18,627 nt of DNA from the NCBI GenBank assembly GCA_964452045.1, contig CAYVKM010000075.1:1-18627 (forward strand). Reading direction: 5' to 3'. The notes below the pieces were generated by a model that was not told where the DNA came from, made no database searches, and saw only the letters and a program-made list of their open reading frames with translations. Both the position numbers and the translations under genes were made by a program. Each line of letters begins with the position of its first letter. The stretch's first letter is position 1. Positions 7,567-14,174 of the stretch are shown piece after piece. This stretch comes from CAYVKM01 sp964452045 (GTDB lineage: Bacteria; Calditrichota; Calditrichia; RBG-13-44-9).

Positions 7567-8910
7567 ATGATTATGAATAAGATAGCAACAGTACTCTTCT
7601 GTTTATTAACCATCAAAGCTATTCCTTATTTGGCAATTGCCCAAGAATTTAGAATAACCAATGATATTAATTATGATAGCTGGCCGGAAGTCGACCCGTT
7701 TACTAAAGAGATCTATTATTATGGAGATAATCCCGGGGAACGGGGTATTTATAAGATACCTGTGACTGGGGGAACAGGCCAATTAACTCTTTTTTATAAC
7801 GTCCCTGAGTTTTTTAAGAATGGGCATAAGGCAGTCTATTTATCAGAGACGGATTCACTGGTTTTGTATGATTTCAATACTCAATCAAAAAGGAATTTGG
7901 TTTACATAAATGAAAATGAGGCTTGGGTTTCTATCTCACCAGGTGAAACTAAAATATCTCATTTTTACAGATTACCTTCTTATTACTCATTTTTAGATTC
8001 AAGTTATCATGTTCTTCCATATTCACCATTTGCTCCTGAAAGTTATCCATACAGTAAAATTCAATGGAAAGATGATGATAATTTAATTTTTACTAAACAT
8101 GAATCTCCATATGATACAATCATTGTAAATTTTAATTATACTAACAACCAGTTGGACACATTATTCAATTTAAATAGAGCAAATTCTGGCATCTGGGCCA
8201 TTGCCTATAATCCGGTTTATAACTTATTGGCTTACAGTTTTAATACACCTCAATTTTATACATATGTTAGTCTGCTTGATTTAAACACCATGTTGGATAC
8301 TTTAATTTTGTATCCGGATACTAATCAGACATCTGAGTTTGTTTTTATAGATGAAATGGCCTGGAATGAATCCGGCAGAAAACTTGGAATAATAGGTAAC
8401 CATCCTACTATACCAGCTGGTGAATTGTTTTTGTTTGATTTGCTTGAACACAAGTTGGATACTTTAACAGTATACCCGGCTACTAGTGAAGGTGAAAAGA
8501 TGGGGCTTCGTTGGTTTGGTGAAGATACCTTAATCTATTCCAAGTATGTTTATCAGACAACGCAATGGCAAATATTCGGATTCGGAACTAACTACTTATC
8601 AAAGATAATTCAGCCTAATCGAAATAAAGCCTCTCTCTTTTTGTTACGCCAAAACTATCCCAATCCGTTTAATCCTAACACTACCATTTCTTTTAATTTA
8701 CCACGAGAGTCTCCGGTAAAGTTGGTGGTTTATGATGTGACTGGCCGCCAGGTCAAAACCTTGATTTCCGCCAGGTACCCAGCCGGCTCCCATCAAATTC
8801 AGTGGAATGGCAGAGACGATCATGGAAATGCCGTGGCATCGGGAAGTTATGCTTATCGTATTCAGGCAGGAAATTACATACAGTCAAAGAAAATGATGCT
8901 GTTGAAGTAA
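7567..8910 (+). CDS. Secreted beta-propeller-like protein with C-terminal FlgD/T9SS-type sorting domain
   Basis: 447 residues. Residues 1-26 form a signal peptide (hydrophobic core VLFCLLTIKAIPYLAIA, likely cleaved after AIAQ or nearby). Residues 30-340 contain repeated strands with tyrosine/aspartate turns (GTGQLTLFY, DTNQTSEFVFIDEMAWNES, GELFLFDL, GEDTLIYSKY) consistent with a TolB/PD40-like propeller. From residue 353 comes NYPNPFNPNTTISF, then VYDVTGRQVKTL and WNGRDDHGNAVASGSYAY, the domain that directs export or surface attachment in FCB phyla. The gene is noticeably AT-rich up to about 8640 and then returns to the composition of its neighbours, so body and tail may have different histories. 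No ribosome site is clear; ATG at 7573 is an alternative start. A strong terminator follows. The ligand is unknown. Confidence 0.8.
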   Translation: MIMNKIATVLFCLLTIKAIPYLAIAQEFRITNDINYDSWPEVDPFTKEIYYYGDNPGERGIYKIPVTGGTGQLTLFYNVPEFFKNGHKAVYLSETDSLVLYDFNTQSKRNLVYINENEAWVSISPGETKISHFYRLPSYYSFLDSSYHVLPYSPFAPESYPYSKIQWKDDDNLIFTKHESPYDTIIVNFNYTNNQLDTLFNLNRANSGIWAIAYNPVYNLLAYSFNTPQFYTYVSLLDLNTMLDTLILYPDTNQTSEFVFIDEMAWNESGRKLGIIGNHPTIPAGELFLFDLLEHKLDTLTVYPATSEGEKMGLRWFGEDTLIYSKYVYQTTQWQIFGFGTNYLSKIIQPNRNKASLFLLRQNYPNPFNPNTTISFNLPRESPVKLVVYDVTGRQVKTLISARYPAGSHQIQWNGRDDHGNAVASGSYAYRIQAGNYIQSKKMMLLK

Positions 8911-8925
8911 ATTCAAGAGGAATAT

Positions 8926-8961
8926 CTTCCCGAAGGTTTGAAACCTTCGGGAAGTTTTATT
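8926..8961 (+). terminator. Rho-independent terminator after the secreted protein gene
   Basis: A perfect 14-bp inverted repeat, CTTCCCGAAGGTTT at 8926-8939 and its complement at 8941-8954, separated by one base, followed at once by TTTTATT. It begins 15 bases after the stop codon of the secreted protein. This stem sequence also resembles a dispersed palindrome common in FCB genomes, so it may be a repeat co-opted as terminator. Confidence 0.82.
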
Positions 8962-8998
8962 CGCTCATAAGATGATTTTGTTGAGGTAAATCTATATT

Positions 8999-9031
8999 AG
9001 TGATGCCATCGCTCCGAGCGATGGCATCACT
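8999..9031. repeat. Perfect 15-bp palindrome, AGTGATGCCATC family copy 1
   Basis: AGTGATGCCATCGCT (8999-9013) and AGCGATGGCATCACT (9017-9031) are perfect inverted copies around a CCG loop. No T-run follows on either strand (TGTTCC on the plus strand), so it is a weaker terminator candidate than the hairpin 45 bp upstream. A decayed relative sharing the same first 12 bases sits at 13153-13185. Together they suggest a REP-like dispersed repeat. The rest of the 8911-9136 spacer must hold the promoter for the downstream ribonuclease; no box is clear. Confidence 0.75.
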
Positions 9032-9136
9032 TGTTCCTGAACGCTTTCCAAATCTTAAATAATACTTTAATTCTCCCGGCTAATTTGTTAGAATAGAAAT
9101 CCATGTTCATGCCAAATTGAAACAGAAAGGATAGCA

Positions 9137-10549
9137 ATGCGCGTTGAATTTTATTCCTGGGGAGCAGCGGAAGAAGTCACCGGTTCGAAACATTTTCTGC
9201 AGATCAAAGACAGTACCATCATGTTCGATTGCGGAGCATTTCAGGGGAAACGTTCCGAAGCGGATGCTAAAAACCGCACCTGGCCCTTTGATGCCGGTAA
9301 GGTTGAAGCAGCAGTTCTAACCCATGCCCATTACGATCACTGCGGTCTGATGCCATTAATGCCCAAGAAAGGATATCCTGGAAATATTTATACCACTCCC
9401 GCCAGCCGCGACCTGGCCAGTCTGATTATGATGGATTCCGCCCATATCCAGGCCAAGGATTTGGAGTATTTGCAGAAACGGGCCAAAAAGAAGGGTGAGT
9501 CCTTCGATTTGAAACCACTGTACAACGAAAAAGATGTCATTAGTTGCCTGGATCAGTTTATAACCGTATCCTATCACCGGCCCTTTCTGCTGGCGGATGG
9601 GGTAAAGGCCACCTTTTATGATGCCGGTCATATTCTGGGCTCGGCCGTTACCCATGTGGAGATAAATCTGAACGGCCAGAAGATGGATATCGGTATGAGC
9701 GGCGACCTGGGCCGGAAAAATCTACCCATCCTGCGGGATCCCGAGATCATCCCCCCGGTGGACTATCTGGTCATGGAAAGCACTTATGGAAACCGGCTGC
9801 ACGATCCCATTGAAATGGCCATGGACAAACTCACCGAAGTAATTAATCGAACGGTTGAGCGGGGCGGGAAAATTATTATTCCTTCATTTGCTGTGGAAAG
9901 AACCCAGGAGCTGGTCTATTTTATTCACCTGCTGCACGATAAAAACAGGATTCCTCAGATACCGGTTTATGTGGATAGTCCCATGGCCACCAATGCCACT
10001 TCCATTTTCCGGGTGCATCAGGAGTGTTACGATGAAGAAACCCGGGAGGCGTTTATCGCCCATCATAAAAATCCCTTCGGATTCAATGAGCTTCGTTATG
10101 TCACCAGTCAGGAGGAGAGCAAGGAGCTCAATGCGCTCAAGGAACCGGCAATCATAATATCCTCTTCAGGGATGTGTGAGGCCGGCCGGATTCTGCATCA
10201 CCTGCTGCACAATATCGAGGATGCCCGGAACACCATACTGATTGTGGGGTATATGGCGGAGAACACCTTGGGCAGAAAAATCCAGGAGAAGCAGCTGGAG
10301 GTGAAGATCTTCGGAGATATGTACAAACTCAAAGCGGAAGTGGATGTGTTGAACACTTTCAGCGCCCATGCGGATTATAACGATATCCTGAATTATATTG
10401 CTAAATTGGATTATCATAAACTGAAAGAGATTTTTCTGGTCCATGGGGAAAAGGAGGCACAGGCCAATTTGCAGAAGTTGCTGACTGAGAAAGGATATAA
10501 AGCAACCATTGTTAAGCCGGGTGAGAAATACCAGCTGCAAACCGGGTAA
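9137..10549 (+). CDS. Metallo-beta-lactamase/beta-CASP ribonuclease (CPSF73-like RNA nuclease)
   Basis: 470 residues. A zinc-dependent RNA endo- or 5'-exonuclease of the MBL/beta-CASP superfamily, the group of CPSF-73 and Ysh1-like bacterial and archaeal proteins. All catalytic motifs are present: HAHYDH (63-68), His155 in DAGHILGSA, Asp180 in SGDLG, and beta-CASP motifs A (Glu204 in ESTYG), B (His401 in FSAHADY) and C (His426 in VHGE). There is also SSSGMCEAGR at 332-341. No KH domains precede it and it is shorter than RNase J, so a Ysh1-like assignment is better than rnj. AAAGGA six bases upstream of the ATG supports the start. It is separated from the secreted-protein gene by two palindromes and so is probably its own transcript. 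Confidence 0.93.
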   Translation: MRVEFYSWGAAEEVTGSKHFLQIKDSTIMFDCGAFQGKRSEADAKNRTWPFDAGKVEAAVLTHAHYDHCGLMPLMPKKGYPGNIYTTPASRDLASLIMMDSAHIQAKDLEYLQKRAKKKGESFDLKPLYNEKDVISCLDQFITVSYHRPFLLADGVKATFYDAGHILGSAVTHVEINLNGQKMDIGMSGDLGRKNLPILRDPEIIPPVDYLVMESTYGNRLHDPIEMAMDKLTEVINRTVERGGKIIIPSFAVERTQELVYFIHLLHDKNRIPQIPVYVDSPMATNATSIFRVHQECYDEETREAFIAHHKNPFGFNELRYVTSQEESKELNALKEPAIIISSSGMCEAGRILHHLLHNIEDARNTILIVGYMAENTLGRKIQEKQLEVKIFGDMYKLKAEVDVLNTFSAHADYNDILNYIAKLDYHKLKEIFLVHGEKEAQANLQKLLTEKGYKATIVKPGEKYQLQTG

Positions 10550-10622
10550 AAAATATAACGCGGTATAACCTTGCTGTCAGAATAAAGTAGACAAGTTTGT
10601 AACATTATGTTGATGAATTTTA

Positions 10623-11060
10623 ATGAGACTTCCGATGATCAAGAAATGGATACTTCTGTTACTGGGCATATTCTTATTGATTCTGGCGACGATTGGAATT
10701 TTTATTCCCCTTTTGCCCACCACTCCACTTCTGCTTTTGTCCGCCGCCTGTTTTATCAGAAGTTCCGATCGGCTGTACAATTGGCTCATCAATCAAAGAT
10801 TATTTGGTAAATATATCCGGAATTACCGGGAGCATAAGGCGGTTTCCCTTCGCACAAAAATTGTGGGATTACTATTCTTATGGGGGACAATCAGTTATGC
10901 CATTTTTATGGTAAGTCAAAATATTTATCTGGATATTTTTCTGTTACTAATCGCGATCGGGGTCAGTATACACCTCTTTTTCCTGAAAACTCTGCCAAGG
11001 GAAAAATTGTCGCAAAGTTCTTTGAGCCCAACTGAACCGGAAGAACAGAAATCGAAATAA
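10623..11060 (+). CDS. YbaN/DUF454 family inner-membrane protein
   Basis: 145 residues. Residues 8-43 form a hydrophobic hairpin with the family signature GIFLLILATIGIFIPLLPTTP, followed by AACFIRSSDRLYNWLINQRLFGKYIRNYREHKAVS and two more membrane spans (about 82-101 and 106-125). The PLLPTTPxxLL and W-L-x-x-x-x-x-FGxYIRxY pattern is diagnostic for DUF454. The function of the family is unknown. The acidic, polar C-terminus (PTEPEEQKSK) is probably cytoplasmic. Two starts are possible: ATG at 10623, or ATG at 10635 (MIKKW), which fits better the short polar leader seen in homologues; neither has a good ribosome site. It is convergent with the YbjQ-like gene, with only 53 bp between them and no obvious terminator. 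Confidence 0.85.
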   Translation: MRLPMIKKWILLLLGIFLLILATIGIFIPLLPTTPLLLLSAACFIRSSDRLYNWLINQRLFGKYIRNYREHKAVSLRTKIVGLLFLWGTISYAIFMVSQNIYLDIFLLLIAIGVSIHLFFLKTLPREKLSQSSLSPTEPEEQKSK

Positions 11061-11113
11061 TATTCTCCCGGCTAAAAAAGTTATTAATAATTGGGCTTTA
11101 TAATGCCTTTGGT

Positions 11114-11428
11114 TTACTCAACGACTACAGCCGTTCCGTAGGCCAGAATCTCTGATGCATTCTGCATAATGTAGGAGGTGGTAAACCGTACATTGACTAC
11201 TGCGTTTGCCCCTAAGGCTTCGGCCTCAGCCGTCATCCTATCGAGGGATTGTTCCCGGGCTTCAGCAATCAATTTGGTATATTCTTCAATTTCCCCACCC
11301 ACAATATTCTTAAAAACCGCCAGTATATCCCTGCCTATGTGCCGTGCCCGCACCGTATTTCCTTTTACCACACCGATAATTTTTACCACTTTTTTTCCGG
11401 GAACATTCTCTGTGTTGGTCACAATCAT
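11114..11428 (-). CDS. YbjQ/UPF0145 family protein
   Basis: 104 residues. The family pattern is clear: an opening of MIVTNTENVPGKKV, then IGVVKGNTVRARHIGRDI, a central EYTKLIAEAREQSLDRMTAEAEALGANAVVNVRF and a C-terminal EILAYGTAVVVE. YbjQ proteins form pentameric rings and have been called putative heavy-metal-binding, but no reaction is established. The ATG overlaps the stop of the anti-sigma gene in the ATGA arrangement (4 bp), so it is translated from the same mRNA as the sigma/anti-sigma pair. This makes it either a co-regulated envelope-stress gene or an accessory of that pair. It is the last gene of the operon. Confidence 0.92.
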   Translation of the reverse strand: MIVTNTENVPGKKVVKIIGVVKGNTVRARHIGRDILAVFKNIVGGEIEEYTKLIAEAREQSLDRMTAEAEALGANAVVNVRFTTSYIMQNASEILAYGTAVVVE

Positions 11429-11883
11429 CGGACAATCTCCTTATACTTGTCGTGTTTATGGGTCATCAGTTTTTCTCTCACTACTGAAACGAATAATACC
11501 ACAAATCCGAAGGCCAGGGCCAGAATCCCAATTTTTTCCAGCAGGGTCATATGCGATTCATTCAGGATACCGATGATAAAAGAATAGACCGCGATTCCCA
11601 GCAGGACAATGGCGCCGATGGAGATGAATATCCAGCTGATGCCGCGTTCCATCCGGTTATAGAGATGCCGCCAGTATTCATCCCAGGCCATGTCCGGTAA
11701 AAGTTTGTTTTTCATGCTCGAACTGACTCCTTTTATTTTGATAAATTTTTCCAATTCTTCCCGGCAGGAGGAACATTGTTTCAGGTGATCTTCCAGTATT
11801 TGTTTATCTTCCGGAGAGATCTCCTGATCAACATATTGCATCAGCAATAACTGGTATTGCTCACAATTCGATTTATGATTCAT
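11425..11883 (-). CDS. ZAS-type anti-sigma factor, membrane-bound
   Basis: 152 residues from the chosen ATG (MNHKSNCEQY). A longer frame to 11925 exists but would overlap the sigma gene by 53 bp and has no homologous content. The N-terminus holds the zinc-binding anti-sigma motif HX3CX2C (His33, Cys37, Cys40) with Cys7 as a fourth candidate ligand. This is the zf-HC2 module that holds an ECF sigma factor inactive. Two membrane spans follow (about 81-104 and 114-132), then a basic tail. The ATG lies inside the last codons of the sigma gene (11-bp overlap in another frame), so the two are made together. Redox or metal control through the zinc ligands is possible but not shown by the sequence. 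Confidence 0.88.
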   Translation of the reverse strand: MNHKSNCEQYQLLLMQYVDQEISPEDKQILEDHLKQCSSCREELEKFIKIKGVSSSMKNKLLPDMAWDEYWRHLYNRMERGISWIFISIGAIVLLGIAVYSFIIGILNESHMTLLEKIGILALAFGFVVLFVSVVREKLMTHKHDKYKEIVR

Positions 11884-12436
11884 CCTGCTCGCCCTCAATA
11901 ATTTTTGCCAGCTTTTTCCTGGCATGGTATAGCCGGGACATCACCGTACCCAGTGGAATATTGAGCAAGTCGCTGATTTCCTGATAAGAATAATCCTCAA
12001 ATTCTCTTAATAAAATAATTTCCTGCTCATCCCGGTTCAGTTTCCTGATCGATTGCCAGATGACTCTGGCGGTTTCATCCTGTTCTATTTTCCGGTCAGT
12101 TTCAGTTGTGGCGTCGGCCAGATTTCGTTTTTTACTAAAGAAATCAGAAAAAACCATCCGGCGGCTGCGGGTCCGTTTCAGGTAAGTCATACTCAGATTC
12201 TTGATGATGGTATACAGCCAGGCACAGAAAGGCCTTTCGACATCGAATTGATTAAGATTTTTATATACCCGGATAAATGCTTCCTGGGAAATATCCAGGG
12301 CAACCTCCCGGTTTCGCGTCCAGTAATAGGCCATCCGATAAGCATCCTGGTAAAAAGTTTCCACCAATTTTTGAAAAGCTGTTTCAGATCCCGTCTGACC
12401 TTCCTTGATCAGCTCAACATCATTAATAGCGGCCAT
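11873..12436 (-). CDS. ECF RNA polymerase sigma factor (sigma-70 family)
   Basis: 187 residues from the ATG of MAAINDVELIKEG, preceded by GGAAGGA. A TTG-initiated extension to 12493 is open but encodes nothing family-like. Sigma region 2 includes AFQKLVETFYQDAYRMAYYWTRNREVALDISQEAFIRVYKNL and the PFCAWLYTIIKNL segment typical of 2.3-2.4. Region 4 has LNRDEQEIILLREFEDYSYQEISDLLNIPLGTVMSRLYHARKKL, with the helix-turn-helix that reads the -35 element. It overlaps the anti-sigma gene and heads the sigma, anti-sigma, YbjQ operon, so autoregulation from the 12437-12566 spacer is likely. I did not find a convincing autoregulated promoter by eye. Confidence 0.93.
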   Translation of the reverse strand: MAAINDVELIKEGQTGSETAFQKLVETFYQDAYRMAYYWTRNREVALDISQEAFIRVYKNLNQFDVERPFCAWLYTIIKNLSMTYLKRTRSRRMVFSDFFSKKRNLADATTETDRKIEQDETARVIWQSIRKLNRDEQEIILLREFEDYSYQEISDLLNIPLGTVMSRLYHARKKLAKIIEGEQDES

Positions 12437-12566
12437 CGTCCTTCCACTGACATTAACTGTAAAAATATACCCGGCAAAATTGAAAATATTCAAAATTATT
12501 TTAATTTTGTGGGATGTATAATTTGAGTGCTGTAATAAATCTTTTTCTGATGAATTGAATGAAGAA

Positions 12567-13007
12567 TCATTGGATCGAAATCATATTCTTCAAATTCCGG
12601 AAGGTCTTCTCTCCGATACCCCGCACCTTCATCAACTCCTCCTTGCTTTTGAAATTCCCATTTTGGGTCCGGTATTCGATAATCCGGCCGGCCATGGCCG
12701 GACCAATTCGGGGGAGCTGCTGCAGTTGTTCACTGCTGGCGGTATTGATATTGACCGGAAAACCCTTTGTTTCCCGGGATTGGTAGGGGTCCGAAATCTG
12801 TTGCTGCTCCTCAACTTCCTTCAATGAGTCAAGTTTTTCCTGGGCCAGCAGACTGTCCCTTCTCTGGATAAAAGCCTGTTCAAACGCGCTAAAATCATAA
12901 GCCGGCTCGGGGAAGAACCATACTCTGGTATACTGGTAAACCACGGAAATTCCGAACACAATAATGATAAACCAGAGCGCCCGCATCTGTGCTTTGGTCA
13001 AATACAT
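12567..13007 (-). CDS. ComEA-like helix-hairpin-helix DNA-binding protein, membrane-anchored
   Basis: 146 residues. One N-terminal membrane span (about 10-25, LWFIIIVFGISVVYQY), a polar, glutamate/glutamine-rich linker (about 40-82), then a tandem HhH domain: VNINTASSEQLQQLPRIGPAMAGRIIEYR (85-113) and KSKEELMKVRGIGEKTFRNLKNMI. The NINTA...LPGIG-type opening is the hallmark of ComEA, the periplasmic double-stranded DNA receptor of natural transformation. Proteins with only one anchor and this domain are also found where competence is not known, so the role is inferred. DprA elsewhere in the window strengthens the competence reading. No pilus or ComEC gene is adjacent. It lies upstream of the sigma gene on the same strand, read toward it, with 130 bp between them. 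Confidence 0.83.
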   Translation of the reverse strand: MYLTKAQMRALWFIIIVFGISVVYQYTRVWFFPEPAYDFSAFEQAFIQRRDSLLAQEKLDSLKEVEEQQQISDPYQSRETKGFPVNINTASSEQLQQLPRIGPAMAGRIIEYRTQNGNFKSKEELMKVRGIGEKTFRNLKNMISIQ

Positions 13008-13152
13008 TGGCCATTCATCATTTTAATGCATTGAAGTGATTATAATTTAAATGCTTTTTGGGGGAAGTCAAAGCAATTGTGTAACCAATTTTATTAAGAA
13101 GTTTTTGTTTAGGGATGATGATAAAGATTGGGGCAATGCCTGGTGGTTTGAT

Positions 13153-13185
13153 AGTGATGCCATCCCAATGAAGGATGGCACCAAT
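13153..13185. repeat. Imperfect palindrome, AGTGATGCCATC family copy 2
   Basis: The first 12 bases (AGTGATGCCATC, 13153-13164) are identical to those of the palindrome at 8999-9031. The stem is GCCATCC/GGATGGC around a 7-base loop, with mismatches further out, so this is a decayed copy. It lies 9-40 bp beyond the stop of the DUF302 gene and may act as its terminator, though no T-run follows on that strand. The rest of the 13008-13193 spacer holds nothing I can name. Confidence 0.5.
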
Positions 13186-13193
13186 GCAGATTT

Positions 13194-13589
13194 TTACATC
13201 TTCTCGATCACCGATTGCATTTTTTCCCGGATAGCGACGGCAATATCGCCTAAGTTCGGATTGTTCACCGCCTGCATAGAAGCAATGGGATCGATGGCGG
13301 CTACCACAGTATCCCCGCTTTCGTTTTCATAAACCACCACATTGCAGGGGAGCATCAAACCAATTTGCTCTTCTGCTAGTAAAGCTTTATGGGCATAGGG
13401 CGGGTTGCAGGCACCCAGGATTTTATATGGCCTGAAATCCACATCCAGCTTCTTTTTCAGGGTGGCCTTTACATCGATTTCGGTCAGAATGCCAAATCCT
13501 TCTTTCTTTAATTCTTCGGTCACCTTATCAATTGCTTCCTGGTAGGACATATCCACTGTTTTATAGTAACTGTAGAGCGTCGTTTCCAT
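13194..13589 (-). CDS. DUF302 protein
   Basis: 131 residues from the ATG of METTLYSYY, supported by AAGGA seven bases upstream; an eight-codon extension is possible. The DUF302 pattern is present: an N-terminal YYKTVDMSYQEAIDKVTEELKKEGFGILTEIDV, then a KLGVDF-like segment, LGACNPPYAHKAL (65-77) and a final LPCNVVVYENESGDTVVAAIDP. The Cys-Asn-Pro and the later Leu-Pro-Cys are conserved in the family and could bind metal or haem, but no function is established. It is divergent from arsR, and the two share a 169-bp spacer containing the putative ArsR operator, so it may be co-controlled by arsenic. A palindrome lies just past its stop. Confidence 0.9.
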   Translation of the reverse strand: METTLYSYYKTVDMSYQEAIDKVTEELKKEGFGILTEIDVKATLKKKLDVDFRPYKILGACNPPYAHKALLAEEQIGLMLPCNVVVYENESGDTVVAAIDPIASMQAVNNPNLGDIAVAIREKMQSVIEKM

Positions 13590-13718
13590 ATTACGTTCCT
13601 TTATGTTAATCAATTAGAAAAATTCTCAACCCTTGTTTATTAAATGCGTCTAAAAAAAGAAAGTTACAAAGCAAGAATGGCGTCCCAATAGTAAGATATA
13701 ATTTTTAAAACTACTTGA

Positions 13719-13761
13719 TTTTGTTGGAAAACAAAACGACATTTCGACAAATAACGAAATG
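13719..13761 (+). promoter_or_regulatory. Putative ArsR operator: two inverted repeats before arsR
   Basis: CATTTCG (13740-13746) and CGAAATG (13755-13761) are perfect inverted arms 8 bp apart, in the ATTTCG...CGAAAT style of ArsR/SmtB operators. A second palindrome, TTTTGTT-GGAA-AACAAAA, is at 13719-13736. The first overlaps the ATG at 13759, so either the true start is further downstream or binding blocks the initiation region directly. No convincing -10/-35 pair was identified; the site also faces the DUF302 gene. Confidence 0.55.
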
Positions 13762-14121
13762 AGTATGCGTTTTGATATGAGAGAAATTACCAGAGTGTTT
13801 AAAGCCTTATCGGATAGCAACCGCCTCCGGATTCTGAAAATGCTGGAGGTGAAACCGTTATGTGTCTGCGAAATAACTGAAGTTCTTCGATTGGCCACAT
13901 CCACCGTTTCCAAACATCTTTCCATTTTGCGGGAGGTGGATCTGATTTCCGATTCCAAAGAGGGGAAATGGGTTATTTATCAATTGAATCCATCCACCGG
14001 GAATGAACAGGTAAACCAGCTGCTACCCCTGATAAAGAAATGGCTACCGGAAGATGAGATCGTTAAGCAGGATCTGGAAAAGGTGAAATTTGTTGATCGA
14101 AACATCATTTGTGGCACATAA
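13759..14121 (+). CDS. arsR: ArsR/SmtB-family metalloregulator
   Basis: 120 residues. A winged-helix repressor: FKALSDSNRLRILKMLEVKPLCVCEITEVL, then the recognition helix region ATSTVSKHLSILREVDLI and the wing GKWVIYQL. Cys35 and Cys37 in KPLCVCEI occupy the alpha3 CVC metal-binding position of arsenite-sensing ArsR; a C-terminal Cys118 might be a third ligand. It opens the ars operon, followed 53 bp later by the permease. The start is uncertain: ATGs at 13759, 13765 and 13777 are all in frame, none with a good ribosome site, and homology (M-R-E-I-T-R-V-F-K-A-L) starts at the last. Binding at the inverted repeats just upstream would give negative autoregulation relieved by arsenite or antimonite. 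Confidence 0.9.
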   Translation: MSMRFDMREITRVFKALSDSNRLRILKMLEVKPLCVCEITEVLRLATSTVSKHLSILREVDLISDSKEGKWVIYQLNPSTGNEQVNQLLPLIKKWLPEDEIVKQDLEKVKFVDRNIICGT

Positions 14122-14174
14122 GAAAACGATCCCCGATTTGGAGAAATACGACGGATGTAAAGGATAAGTCAATT

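Noticed and set aside
9070..11076. A 14-base word, ATTCTCCCGGCTAA, found at 9070-9083 and 11063-11076
   Set aside because: For a window of this size about one chance repeat of this length is expected, and it has no hairpin or shared context.
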